DNA of 64,000 bases from Granulicella sp. WH15 (GCF_009914315.1 NZ_CP042596.1:434001-498000), one strand, 5' to 3'. Shown: positions 25,619 to 34,813, counted from the stretch's first letter. The notes: generated by a model not told the origin, from the sequence alone. Made by a program: numbers and translations.

Positions 25619-28600
25619 CCAAAGTTCCTCACGGAGCGCAGGCGCTGGCCGGGCGCGGCTGGTCCTGCGCCTGCTCTGCGGACTCGCGTTGCTGATCTAT
25701 AGTGCGCTGGCCTCTGCGAGCGGCCCTCGCTACGTCACCGGCCCGCCGTACTTTACCGGGGCCGCTGGGGTGGCCGTCGTGTGGTCCACCATGACGCCGC
25801 TCTACTACACCGACCCCGGCGACCTGAGCGCGAGCGTGAACCACCAGGCCGCAGACGCCCTGGTGGCCGCCGCCGCCGCCGTCTGGAACCTGCCGGTGGC
25901 CAGGATCACACTGGCCCAGGGCGGAGTGTTGAACGAGGATGTGAGCGGGGCCAACGTGTACCTGGGCGGCACGGGCATGGTCTACCCGGACGATGTGGCC
26001 GGCACTAACTTCGCCGCCGTGCCCATCGCCGTCATCTACGATGCGGACGGCGCGGTGACTGACACGCTGCTCGGCGGCGGAGCCAGCGACCCCAGCTCCT
26101 GCCGCCAGAACGCGGTGACCGAGAGCGTGGACCGCTTCGACCCGGCGGGGTACATCCAGCACGCGGTGCTGGTGCTGAACGGCCTCTGCACCGGCCCCGC
26201 GCCCGAGCAGCAGCAACAGATGCAGTATCAGTTGATGCGCGCCTTTGGCCGCGTCCTCGGCCTGGCCTGGTCGCAGACTAACGACAACGTCTTCACGGGA
26301 ACGCCCGCCTCCACGTATCAGCAGGCGCAGAACTGGCCCATCCTGCACCCCCTAGACATACTGTGCGGCAGCTACAGCTATCAGTGCCTGCCGCAGCCGT
26401 TCACGCTGCGCCCTGACGATATTGCCTCGCTGGCCACGCTCTATCCGGTAGTGAGTCCGGCTCCTCCGGGCAAGCAGGTGAGCCTGACCCAGGCCAACTC
26501 GGCCTCAGGCGTGCTGCAGTTCCCCACGGGAGAGGGCATGGCCGGGGTGAACATGGTCTTCACCCGGCTCAACAAGAACGCCGCTACGCCCGAGCCCTGG
26601 CAGACCGCGTCCGCGGTGACGGGCACATACTTCCGCCGTATACAGGCGACGCCGGTAGCGGCGCAGGGCACCGCGGTCGACGACAGCCAGGGAGGCTTCG
26701 ACAAGACGACGGAGGGAAGCTACTTTGTGGGCTATCTGCCGGTCAACGCGGGGGACAACTACGACACGCAGGTGATCTCCTCGGAGCCGGTGAACCCGCT
26801 CTACACGGGCAGCTACGCGGTAGGCCCTTACGTTGCGGGGGGAGTACTCCCGTCGGGGTCGCCGATGTCGAACCGCACTACCGTCTATGCCAATACCACG
26901 GCCAAGCTCACGACAGTGATTCCGGATGCGTCGTCGCAGTGCGGCAACGGGGCCGACGGCACCCTCTCCGCGCCCGCACCGGCTGACGTCTCCGGCTGGT
27001 GGAACGGCCTGCTCTGCGCCTACGGCCACTTTGCGTGGACCTCGCTGAATGTGCAGCCGGGCCGCAGCTTCACCATGGAGGTGACGGCGCTCGACGAGCA
27101 GGGCAACGCTACCTCGGCCAAGGCGATGCCGGTGATCGGCGCGTGGGCTGCGAGCGATTCGCTGACGGCGCTGCCCACGCTGGGCGCAGCGACCACGCCT
27201 TTCAATGGGTTGGTGAACGGGATGACCACGTTGACGGTCGCGTCCGGCTCGGCAACGTCTATCCGCCTGGTCGTAGCGGATCAGCGAGGCGACGGCCGCC
27301 CCGACTTCGCCTACCAGGCGCGCCTCTTCTACGCGGATAGCTTGGCTCCGGCGACGGTCGGGACCGCGGGCGGAGACACCCTCACCATCACCGGAATGGG
27401 CTTCCGCGCGGGCAACATCGTGCAGGTGAACGGGGTCGAGGCCACGCCCATCAGCGCCAGCTCCAACAATCTGGTCGTGGCGGTGCCCTCCCTGTCCGCC
27501 GCCTTCGCGCGCAGCGGCACGGCGGTCGATGTCACCGTCTCCGACCTGACCACCGGCGCGACCAGCACCCTGCCCGCCGCGCTGACCTACAGCAACACGG
27601 CCAGCCAGCCCAACGTGATGAAGCTGCTGACCGCGCAGGTGGGCACAAGTTTTTCCGGCCAGGCGGCCAGCGTCCCTTTCGCCGTGCAGATCCTCAAGCC
27701 CGACGGTGTAACGCCGGTGGTGAGCGAGCCGGTGACCTTCTCGGGCAGCGTCGCCGGCCAGCCCAGCGCCTTGCAGTGCGGAGCCTGTAGCCGGGCGACC
27801 TGCGTGGTGATGAGCGATGCGACCGGCGTAGCCTCCACCGCCGTAATCCCGCTGTCTGCCGGAGCCGTGACCCTCCAGGCCACGGACAAGACGGTCACGC
27901 TACAGTCGACCTTTACCGCGATTGCTCCGGCGGGCTCCGTACAGGTGGTCAGCGCGCCCTCGGGCAGCGTCTATGCTGGCCGAACCGCTGCCGCGGCCTT
28001 CACGGTGAAGCTGCTGGCCACGGACGGGCGCACGCCGATGGCTGGAAGGCAGATTACCTTCTCGGCCACTACCGGCGTGGTCAGCTTCAATGCCTGCTCC
28101 GCATCCACCTGCGTGGTTACCACGGACGCGAACGGTCTGGCCTCCACCGGCGTCACGCCCTCCACGGCTGGCCCCGTCACTCTGCTGGCGACCGATGGCT
28201 TAGTCTCCCAGACGGCCTCCTTCACTGCTCTCGATAACACCCCGGTGCTCAAGATCCTCGCGGCTCCTGTGGCCAGCGGCTATATCAACTCCGGCCTGGG
28301 AGGCTTTACCGTGGGCCTGTATCAGGCCGATGGCATCACGCCTATCGCGCAGCAGCAGATCGTGTTCACCTCCACCTCGACCGCCGATGGAACCCTGCAA
28401 GGAGCCATATTCACGCAGTGCGGTACGAACCCCTGCATCGTGACAACCAATAATCAGGGGCAGGCGGCAGCAGGGCAGGTCTACCTTACGCAGATCGGCA
28501 CGTATACGATCCAGGCAGCATACGGCACCGCCGTGCAGTCGTTTGGCGAGACGGTTCTGGCCGCGCCCCGGATACTGCGCCTTATCTCGGCCCCCACGGG

Positions 28601-31049
28601 CAACCAGCCGATCGGCCAGGTCTCGCCGACGCTATTCAAAGTCCAGTCTCTGCAATCTAACGGTGTTACGCCGTATATCATCCAGGTGACGCTGACCGGT
28701 ATTCCGGGCCAGGTGAGCTTTGGCGCGTGCGCCTTTCCCAGTTGCATCCTCACAGCCGATGCCAACGGGTATGTCAGCTCGACGGTGACGCCGCTGGTGC
28801 CCGGTCCCATCGCCCTGCAAGCCGAGGAGTTGCAGCTTGTGGTCACAGCGGAGATGAACGGCGTCGCGAGCACGGACATCATGCAGTTGGTCAGTGCGCC
28901 GACAGGCACCCTTTACGCGGGCCAAGCCGTCACGACGCCCTTTGCTGTCCAGGTGATCGGCGCGGGGCAGAGCACGCCTACTCCCGGCAAAGTTATAACT
29001 TTTTCGGTAGCAAGCGGGACGGGGACGTTCTCGGCCTGCGGCCTCTCCACCTGTACGCTGGTGACGGACGCGACCGGAACCGCATCGAGCCTGTTTACGC
29101 CGCTCTCGACAGGGGCCGTCACGCTGCTGGCTGCCGATGGCACGGTCACGCAGAGAGCAAGCTTTACGGTGTCGAGCACGCAGGACGTCCTGCGACTGGT
29201 GAGTGCTCCCAACGGGAGCATCTATGTGGGCGACGTGGCGGCGGTGCCCTTTGCGGCGCGGCTGCTGCTCTACGACGGGGTAACTCCAGATGCGGGCAAG
29301 AATGTAACTTTGTCGGTTACAAGAGGTTCGGCCATGCTGGGCTGCGGTGCCGCAAGCTGCGTCGTGACGTCGGATGCGAGCGGTAATGTGTCGACGACGA
29401 TCACTCCGCTGGCGGTTGGATCCATCACTCTCCTCGCCTCCAGCGGACCGCTGACCCAGACGGCCTCGCTTACCGCCGTGGCCAAGCCGGATATCGTCCA
29501 TGTGGTCAGCGTGCCGTCGGGCTTGAACTACTCCGGGGTCCTCTCCGCAACGCCCTTTGCGGTGCAGGTGTTGGCTGGAGATGGAGTTACTCCGACCGCG
29601 GGAAGGAATGTAACATTTTCAATTACAAATGGCTCGGGCGTCTTCTTCGCCTGCGGACAGCCCACCTGCACGCTGGCGACGGACGCGGCGGGAATGGCCT
29701 CGAGCCTGATTACGCCGACTTCGACCGGCACCCTCTCTCTGCTGGCCGCCGATGGTGCGGTCACCCAGAGTGCCAGCTTTGTGGTGGTGAGTGCGCCGGA
29801 TGTTCTGAGTCTGGTCAGTACTCCCAGCGGCGGCGCCTACGTGGGCGACGTGGCGGCGGTGCCTTTTGCGGTTCGGCTCTCGCTCTATGGAGGGGTGGCC
29901 CCTGACCCGGGTAAGAGTGTAATTGTATCGGTTACAGGAGGATCGGCCACGCTGGGCTGCGGTGCTGCAAGCTGCGTCGTGACAACGGATGCGGGCGGCA
30001 ATGTATCGCTGACGGTCAAGCCGTTGGCGGCTGGCACCGTTACGCTCCTGGCCTCCAGCGGCAGCCTGTCCCAGACGGCTTCGTTTATCGCCGTGGAGAA
30101 GCCGGAGTCGCTGCAACCGGTGAGCGTGCCGTCGGGATCGAGCTACATCGGGACCGCCTTCGTGACGCCGTTTGCGGTACAGGTGCTGGCTGGAGACGGC
30201 GTGACGCCGGTCGCTGGAAGAAACGTAACGTTTACTGTTACGAGTGGATTGGGGCGCTTGTCAGCCTGCGCCGCAGATTCCTGCAACGTGGTGAGCGATG
30301 TCGACGGAATTGCCTCGGTCGTCATTACTCCTCTGGCGGAGGGCACGGTTGTGCTGCAGGCAGCGGACGGAGCCGCGGTGCAGGAGGCGACGGTGACCGG
30401 CATCGCCGATACCGAAGCCCTGATCGCGAGCGTGCCGCAGCTCTTCATGGCCGAGGGCGCGGTGGTGCCGTGGACGCTTGCGGCCGCTGCGATCCTGAAC
30501 GGATCGCCGGGCGCGGGCATCCCGGTAAGCTGGACCGGTTCGAGCGGGCTGTCGGTGTCGGGTGCCCAGTCGTTGACCGACGCCACCGGCCTCAGTACTA
30601 TCTCGGCAGTCGCCGGACCGCTGGCTGCGGGCCTCTCCGCGAGTGCGCAGGCGTGCGCCTGGGGTATGGTCTGCGCCAGCTTCCAGGCCGTGTCGGTCTC
30701 TGCATCGGAGTGGAGGGTGGTTGTCGTCAGCGGCGCGGGACAGGTAGTTACGGGCGGCGCATTGCAGCCCGTGGTGGCCCGCGTGATTGATGGCGCAGGA
30801 CATAGCATCGCCGGTGCGCCGATGACGATCCACGAGACGGTGACCGAGCAGACGATGGCTTGCCCCACACAGGGCCGTTGCCCGGCGGCTCCGGTGCTGG
30901 CCTCGAAGACCCTGTCCGCGGTGACCGATGTTAGTGGACAGGTGACGATCACTCCGCCAACCGTGGACGGAGCGTCCACCGCGACGAACGTGACGATCTC
31001 CGCCGGTACGCAGGGCTTTGCCACGGCTGTGCTGCTGCGTTCACCGTAA
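25593..31049 (+). CDS. giant secreted protein: degenerate matrixin-like domain, IPT/TIG, Ig-like repeats
   Basis: An 1818-aa exported protein with signal LLCGLALLIYSALASA. Residues ~45-290 look like a matrixin (M10) fold: VWNLPVARITLAQGG, then FGRVLGLAWSQTNDN where a zinc motif HExGHxxGxxHS would lie; all three His and the Glu are replaced (Arg216, Ala217, Arg220, Trp226). Residues ~586-668 are an IPT/TIG domain (GGDTLTITGMGF). From ~674 to ~1606 there are nine Ig-like repeats of about 102 residues (Big_1-like), each with a CX4C pair, then two divergent beta modules to the end. No sortase or PEP-CTERM anchor is visible. It is likely an extracellular or surface adhesin-like protein. Confidence 0.88.
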   Translation: MGSPLRIVSQSSSRSAGAGRARLVLRLLCGLALLIYSALASASGPRYVTGPPYFTGAAGVAVVWSTMTPLYYTDPGDLSASVNHQAADALVAAAAAVWNLPVARITLAQGGVLNEDVSGANVYLGGTGMVYPDDVAGTNFAAVPIAVIYDADGAVTDTLLGGGASDPSSCRQNAVTESVDRFDPAGYIQHAVLVLNGLCTGPAPEQQQQMQYQLMRAFGRVLGLAWSQTNDNVFTGTPASTYQQAQNWPILHPLDILCGSYSYQCLPQPFTLRPDDIASLATLYPVVSPAPPGKQVSLTQANSASGVLQFPTGEGMAGVNMVFTRLNKNAATPEPWQTASAVTGTYFRRIQATPVAAQGTAVDDSQGGFDKTTEGSYFVGYLPVNAGDNYDTQVISSEPVNPLYTGSYAVGPYVAGGVLPSGSPMSNRTTVYANTTAKLTTVIPDASSQCGNGADGTLSAPAPADVSGWWNGLLCAYGHFAWTSLNVQPGRSFTMEVTALDEQGNATSAKAMPVIGAWAASDSLTALPTLGAATTPFNGLVNGMTTLTVASGSATSIRLVVADQRGDGRPDFAYQARLFYADSLAPATVGTAGGDTLTITGMGFRAGNIVQVNGVEATPISASSNNLVVAVPSLSAAFARSGTAVDVTVSDLTTGATSTLPAALTYSNTASQPNVMKLLTAQVGTSFSGQAASVPFAVQILKPDGVTPVVSEPVTFSGSVAGQPSALQCGACSRATCVVMSDATGVASTAVIPLSAGAVTLQATDKTVTLQSTFTAIAPAGSVQVVSAPSGSVYAGRTAAAAFTVKLLATDGRTPMAGRQITFSATTGVVSFNACSASTCVVTTDANGLASTGVTPSTAGPVTLLATDGLVSQTASFTALDNTPVLKILAAPVASGYINSGLGGFTVGLYQADGITPIAQQQIVFTSTSTADGTLQGAIFTQCGTNPCIVTTNNQGQAAAGQVYLTQIGTYTIQAAYGTAVQSFGETVLAAPRILRLISAPTGNQPIGQVSPTLFKVQSLQSNGVTPYIIQVTLTGIPGQVSFGACAFPSCILTADANGYVSSTVTPLVPGPIALQAEELQLVVTAEMNGVASTDIMQLVSAPTGTLYAGQAVTTPFAVQVIGAGQSTPTPGKVITFSVASGTGTFSACGLSTCTLVTDATGTASSLFTPLSTGAVTLLAADGTVTQRASFTVSSTQDVLRLVSAPNGSIYVGDVAAVPFAARLLLYDGVTPDAGKNVTLSVTRGSAMLGCGAASCVVTSDASGNVSTTITPLAVGSITLLASSGPLTQTASLTAVAKPDIVHVVSVPSGLNYSGVLSATPFAVQVLAGDGVTPTAGRNVTFSITNGSGVFFACGQPTCTLATDAAGMASSLITPTSTGTLSLLAADGAVTQSASFVVVSAPDVLSLVSTPSGGAYVGDVAAVPFAVRLSLYGGVAPDPGKSVIVSVTGGSATLGCGAASCVVTTDAGGNVSLTVKPLAAGTVTLLASSGSLSQTASFIAVEKPESLQPVSVPSGSSYIGTAFVTPFAVQVLAGDGVTPVAGRNVTFTVTSGLGRLSACAADSCNVVSDVDGIASVVITPLAEGTVVLQAADGAAVQEATVTGIADTEALIASVPQLFMAEGAVVPWTLAAAAILNGSPGAGIPVSWTGSSGLSVSGAQSLTDATGLSTISAVAGPLAAGLSASAQACAWGMVCASFQAVSVSASEWRVVVVSGAGQVVTGGALQPVVARVIDGAGHSIAGAPMTIHETVTEQTMACPTQGRCPAAPVLASKTLSAVTDVSGQVTITPPTVDGASTATNVTISAGTQGFATAVLLRSP
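27615..30410 (+). repeat. nine tandem ~306-bp coding repeats (Ig-like units)
   Basis: Units start near 27615, 27934, 28240, 28567, 28876, 29184, 29490, 29799 and 30105, each opening with a (L/V)x(L/V)VSxPSG-type strand. Every unit has CX4C (CSRATC, CSASTC, CGTNPC, CAFPSC, CGLSTC, CGAASC twice, CGQPTC, CAADSC) followed by a TDxxG turn. Units 6 and 8 share GDVAAVPFA and GCGAASCVV; units 7 and 9 share PFAVQVLAGDGVTP, and unit 5 is related to them, giving an A-B-A-B-A order for units 5-9. Confidence 0.9.
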
Positions 31050-31050
31050 A

Positions 31051-31160
31051 GGCATGTCCTGCCGGACGGATCGCCTGCGCGGCGGGCGGGCGTTTGCACG
31101 CCTTTTTAAAGCTTCGCGTGGTCCTCCCGTTGGTCGGAAGAAAGATTCTCGTCGCTTGGT
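31051..31160 (+). repeat. intergenic repeat, module A variant plus D
   Basis: GTCCTGCCGGACGGATC and GGCGGGCGGGCGTTTGC are followed by GCTTCGCGTGGTCCTCCCG and TTGGTCGGAAGAAAG. The HCG hairpin of module A is replaced by GCGTTTGCACGCC, as in the copy at 37940. It ends about 50 bases upstream of the NADH dehydrogenase start. Confidence 0.85.
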
Positions 31161-31212
31161 GTCCAAGTGCCATCAGTACAATTGGGGCAGAAGACAACCA
31201 GGGGGAGAGCGC

Positions 31213-32583
31213 ATGGCATCGGCACAGATGGCAGGGGTAGGCGGGCGAGTCCGGAAGCGTGTGGTGGTCATCGGAGGCGGCTTCGGCGGAATCCACGCCG
31301 CGCTTGGTTTAGCTAAATTGCCGGTGGATATCACCCTGGTCGATCGCCGTAACCACCATGTCTTTCAGCCGTTGCTCTACCAGGTTGCGCTGGCGGTGCT
31401 CTCGCCCGGCGACATCGCGCAGCCTATCCGCTCCATCATGCGCGATCACAAGAACGTCGGCGTCCTGATGGACGAAGCCGTGGGCTTCAACACCGCAGCT
31501 AACGAGGTCCACCTCAAGACCGGCTCGGTTCTCGAGTACGACTACCTGGTGGTGGCTACCGGCTCTACGCACTCCTACTTTGGCCGAGACGACTGGGCGG
31601 CGCTGGCTCCGGGACTCAAGACGCTTGAGGACGCGACTGAGATACGGAGGAGGGTATTGCTGGCTTTTGAGCTGGCCGAGCGCCAGATGCTCGAGACGGG
31701 GAGCCATCCCCCGTTGAACTTCGTCATCATCGGCGGCGGGCCTACGGGCGTCGAGTTGGCGGGAGCCATCTCGGATATCGCCCGGCTCTACATGACCAAG
31801 GACTTTCGGCACATCGATACAAAGTCAGCGCAGGTACTGATCCTTGAAGGCTCGCCGAACCTGCTGACCGCGTACCCGCCGGACCTGCGGCAGAAGGCGC
31901 TGGAGCAACTGAACGCGCTTGGAGTCACGGTGCGCACGGGCGCGCATGTGACGGAGGTGCAGCCGGGTTACGTGATGGTCGGGCAGGAGCGAATCGACTC
32001 GGTGGTGACGCTATGGGCTGCGGGCGTGCAGGCCTCGCCGCTGGGCAAGCTGCTGGGCGCGGAGACGGACAAGCGCGGCGCGGTGCTGGTCGATCAGTAC
32101 CTCAATCCCAAGGGGATGGAGAACGTCTTCATCTGCGGCGATCTGGCGCACTTCGAGCAGGACGGCAAGCAGGTTCCCGGCGTGGCGCAGCCGGCGATGC
32201 AGATGGGCGATTACGTGGCCAAGCGCATCGGCGGGCTGCTGGCGGGCAAGCCGTCGCCGCAGGGCTTTCGCTACTTCGACAAGGGCGACATGGCGACGAT
32301 CGGGCGCGCTGCCGCGGTGGCGAAGATCGAGTGGCCGTTCAAGGCGCACTGGAGCGGGTTTATGGCTTGGCTGGTGTGGCTCGTCGTCCACATCTTCTTT
32401 TTGATCGGCTTCCGCAATCGGTTTGCGGTCTTTCGCCAGTGGGCCTGGACGTACCTGACGTTCAACGATGGGGTGCGTCTGATTACCGGGTCGCAGGTGC
32501 TGCCGGGGTGGGAGACGCCGGAGCATGAGGCGGGTGATCGGCCCGCGCAGGCGATGGATCTGGGATCACCTAAAACAAACTAG
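31213..32583 (+). CDS. ndh: type II NADH:quinone oxidoreductase (NDH-2)
   Basis: A single-subunit, non-proton-pumping flavoenzyme that passes electrons from NADH to quinone at the cytoplasmic membrane. I chose ATG 31213 (MASAQMAG), preceded by GGGGGAGAGC; upstream codons translate a repeat. The FAD-binding Rossmann motif is VVVIGGGFGGIHAALGL, with the NDH-2 quinone-side motif FQPLLYQVALAVLSP and a second dinucleotide fold FVIIGGGPTGVELAGAI. The second FAD contact is FICGDLAHF followed by VAQPAMQMGDYVAK. The C-terminal hydrophobic stretch (MAWLVWLVVHIFFLIGFRN) anchors it to the membrane. 456 aa matches the family. No other respiratory genes are adjacent. Confidence 0.93.
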   Translation: MASAQMAGVGGRVRKRVVVIGGGFGGIHAALGLAKLPVDITLVDRRNHHVFQPLLYQVALAVLSPGDIAQPIRSIMRDHKNVGVLMDEAVGFNTAANEVHLKTGSVLEYDYLVVATGSTHSYFGRDDWAALAPGLKTLEDATEIRRRVLLAFELAERQMLETGSHPPLNFVIIGGGPTGVELAGAISDIARLYMTKDFRHIDTKSAQVLILEGSPNLLTAYPPDLRQKALEQLNALGVTVRTGAHVTEVQPGYVMVGQERIDSVVTLWAAGVQASPLGKLLGAETDKRGAVLVDQYLNPKGMENVFICGDLAHFEQDGKQVPGVAQPAMQMGDYVAKRIGGLLAGKPSPQGFRYFDKGDMATIGRAAAVAKIEWPFKAHWSGFMAWLVWLVVHIFFLIGFRNRFAVFRQWAWTYLTFNDGVRLITGSQVLPGWETPEHEAGDRPAQAMDLGSPKTN

Positions 32584-32594
32584 TAGGCAAAAAA

Positions 32595-32661
32595 CACGCG
32601 AAGCGTCGAGAACCGCACGAAGTGCCGCCCGCCCGGCGCAAGGGCGCTGTTGTTGTTGCTT
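32595..32661 (-). repeat. intergenic repeat, inverted module A
   Basis: CACGCGAAGCGTCGAGAACC, GCACGAAGTGCCGCCCGCCC and GGCGCAAGGGCGC form an inverted module A, then a GTTGTTGTTGC run. It lies between the convergent ndh and DUF1906-like genes. Confidence 0.88.
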
Positions 32662-33483
32662 TTATCGTCCATGCGAAGGATCATCCGAGGCGGCAACATT
32701 CAGGTCTAGAAACAACTTCTTATCCTCGGCATAGCAGTTGCCGTCCGCGCCATAGGTCTGGGCGCAGGCCCGCGTAATGCTCTTGCGGCGCGGCGATTGC
32801 GCATACTGCCACGCGACGATATCCGGCGTGCCGCTGCTGCTCAACGCCGGTGGATGAGTGACTACGCACCCCGGCGCGGGCGGACAGGCGTCCTGCGCGA
32901 CCCACAGCGAGATCGGGTGCAGATGGCGTGCGGCGATCTTCTCGCGGATATCCTGCGCGGAGGTGATGGTACCGGGTCCGGGATCGTCGAGCACGGGCTG
33001 GCCGCTGACATAAGCGCCGGGCTTGTAAGTCGATAGGGCGACGGCCTCGGTCCAGCCAAAGAGGTAGCCCGCCTGATCCGGGTCCATACGGCCGCCTTCT
33101 TCCTGATCGAGAAAGAGGATGGTGCCGTTGGGAAAACCTTCGCTGCGCGCGGCCGCAATGGCCCTGGCGGCGTCTGCTCGGCCCAGCTCTTCGGGCTTGC
33201 GGTGAGACGCTTGAATCTCCGCTTGCAGCCGTCCGTTGAACAGCACCAGGAAGCCGAAGCCCGCGGCGATCAACTGCCTGCGGTGGCCGAGCCAGGTGTT
33301 CTGCTTCGCGCCCGGCGGCGTGTTCAGCCAGTAGCCCGCGAAGGCGAACTGCCGATGCAGCGCTGGCAGCGCGGCGTCTCCGGGGTAGTCGTTGCGGTCG
33401 AAGCCCACGAAGCGCGGCGGCGTGGCGGCGGCGAGGGGCTGGAGCAGCGCGGCGGCGATCAGGGCGAGGCAGGGAAGACGCAT
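32662..33483 (-). CDS. secreted glycoside hydrolase-like protein, DUF1906 (Rv2525c-like)
   Basis: I set the start at ATG 33483, giving a signal peptide (LALIAAALLQPLAAA) and 273 aa; the longer open frame to 33564 translates a repeat. The mature part opens FVGFDRNDYPGD and contains FAGYWLNTPP, then GTILFLDQEEGGRM, where the Asp/Glu cluster on a strand end matches TIM-barrel glycoside-hydrolase-like DUF1906 domains, and GAYVSGQPV and DIVAWQYAQSP near the end. Relatives are exported, often by Tat, and are thought to act on cell-wall polymers; activity is unproven. It stands alone between ndh and the yeiH-like gene. Confidence 0.75.
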   Translation of the reverse strand: MRLPCLALIAAALLQPLAAATPPRFVGFDRNDYPGDAALPALHRQFAFAGYWLNTPPGAKQNTWLGHRRQLIAAGFGFLVLFNGRLQAEIQASHRKPEELGRADAARAIAAARSEGFPNGTILFLDQEEGGRMDPDQAGYLFGWTEAVALSTYKPGAYVSGQPVLDDPGPGTITSAQDIREKIAARHLHPISLWVAQDACPPAPGCVVTHPPALSSSGTPDIVAWQYAQSPRRKSITRACAQTYGADGNCYAEDKKLFLDLNVAASDDPSHGR

Positions 33484-33529
33484 GGGGTAGAGGCTACGAG
33501 ACTGGAAGCGATTCCGCAACTGAGACAAC

Positions 33530-33600
33530 AGCTTAAAAGCGTCCTCACGCCGGACGGGCGGCACTTCGTGCGGTTCTCGACGCTGCGCGTGTTTCCTGCC
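33530..33600 (+). repeat. intergenic repeat, module A
   Basis: Plus copy: AAAAGCGTCCTCACGCCGG, then GGGCGGCACTTCGTGCGG and CTCGACGCTGCGCGTG. It lies between divergent genes, so it may sit inside the promoter region of one or both. Confidence 0.85.
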
Positions 33601-33698
33601 TTAATCACCTCTTCAAACTATTCCTTATCGGCCATCAAATCTTCTACTTGGACTCTGCCCAGCCATAGGCGGAAGGTAATCATCAGAGGCTTTGAACG

Positions 33699-34703
33699 AT
33701 GGCTACCGCAGTCGAAACTCCCGCCGCACTCAACAGAACCAAACCCTCCGAACCCAGCAAGCTCGATCCCAAGACCCTCTTCTTCCTTGGCTTGCTGCTC
33801 GCGGCCAGTGGCCTAGTCTCGCCGCCGATTGCGCTGGTCGGCGGCATCACCTTCGGCCTCACGCTCGACCACCCCTTCCACCGCGAGTCCAGCAAGCTCT
33901 CGAAGCTGCTGCTGCAAATTTCTGTGGTTGCGATGGGCTTTGGGATGAACCTCGCGCAGGTCGTCCACGCCGGGCGCTCGGGCTTCCTCTACACGGCCAT
34001 CAGCATCACCGGCGCAATGGTGCTGGGCCTCGTGGTGGGCAAGCTTCTCCAGGTCGCGGGCAAGTCTTCGTTCCTCATCACGGCGGGCACCGCCATCTGC
34101 GGCGGCTCGGCCATCGCGGCGGTCGCGCCGATCACCGAGGCGAGCGAGGAAGAGATCAGCGTCGCCATGGGCACCGTCTTTCTGCTGAACTCGATCGCGC
34201 TGCTGATCTTCCCGGCGATCGGCTGGGCGCTGCACCTGAACCAGAACCAGTTCGGCCTGTGGTGCGCGCTGGCCATTCACGACACCAGCTCGGTGGTGGG
34301 TGCGGCGGCGAGGTACGGCAACCAGGCGCTGGCCATCGGCACCACGGTCAAGCTGGCTCGCGCGCTGTGGATCGTGCCGGTCTCGCTGCTGACGGCGGCC
34401 TACATGAGCCGCAAGAGCACCTCGGGCAAGAAGGCCAAGGTGAAGATTCCGTGGTTCATCTTCCTGTTCGTCGTGGCTTCGGTGGCGAACACGTATCTGC
34501 CGCAGTTCGCGGCGGGGTCCGCGAGCCTGAACCACCTGGGCCGGACGGGGTTGACGGCGACGCTGTTCCTGATTGGGACGGGGCTGTCGAAGAAGACGTT
34601 GCAGCAGGTGGGGGTGAGGCCGCTGGTGCAGGGGGTTGTGCTGTGGATCGTGGTGGCGACAGCATCGCTGGCGGCGATCTACTACGGAGTTATCTCCATT
34701 TGA
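33699..34703 (+). CDS. YeiH family putative sulfate exporter (UPF0324)
   Basis: A 334-aa inner-membrane protein with about nine or ten helices. TLFFLGLLLAASGLVSPPIA and GGITFGLTLDHPF open the bundle; GTAICGGSAIAAVAPI is the conserved YeiH signature, and ALAIHDTSSVVGAAARYGN is the second one, with Asp and Ser in the membrane. Homologs are proposed sulfate or small-anion exporters; YeiH itself is linked to a LysR regulator (YeiE) in enterobacteria. Here a LysR gene lies just downstream on the opposite strand, which keeps that association. ATG 33699 was chosen. Confidence 0.88.
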   Translation: MATAVETPAALNRTKPSEPSKLDPKTLFFLGLLLAASGLVSPPIALVGGITFGLTLDHPFHRESSKLSKLLLQISVVAMGFGMNLAQVVHAGRSGFLYTAISITGAMVLGLVVGKLLQVAGKSSFLITAGTAICGGSAIAAVAPITEASEEEISVAMGTVFLLNSIALLIFPAIGWALHLNQNQFGLWCALAIHDTSSVVGAAARYGNQALAIGTTVKLARALWIVPVSLLTAAYMSRKSTSGKKAKVKIPWFIFLFVVASVANTYLPQFAAGSASLNHLGRTGLTATLFLIGTGLSKKTLQQVGVRPLVQGVVLWIVVATASLAAIYYGVISI

Positions 34704-34710
34704 AGTACCC

Positions 34711-34806
34711 TCGTTGGTCGAAAACAAAAAGTTAGTTTCCGACCAACGGGAGGACCACGCGAAGCCCAGTACCGCACGAAGTGCCGCCCGCCCGGCGTTA
34801 GGGCGC
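34711..34806 (-). repeat. intergenic repeat, module D joined to inverted module A
   Basis: CGTTGGTCGAAAAC and TTTCCGACCAACGGGAGGAC form the D dyad, followed by CACGCGAAGC and CCGCACGAAGTGCCGCCCGC of inverted A. It lies between convergent yeiH-like and LysR genes. Confidence 0.88.
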
Positions 34807-34813
34807 TCTTAAA

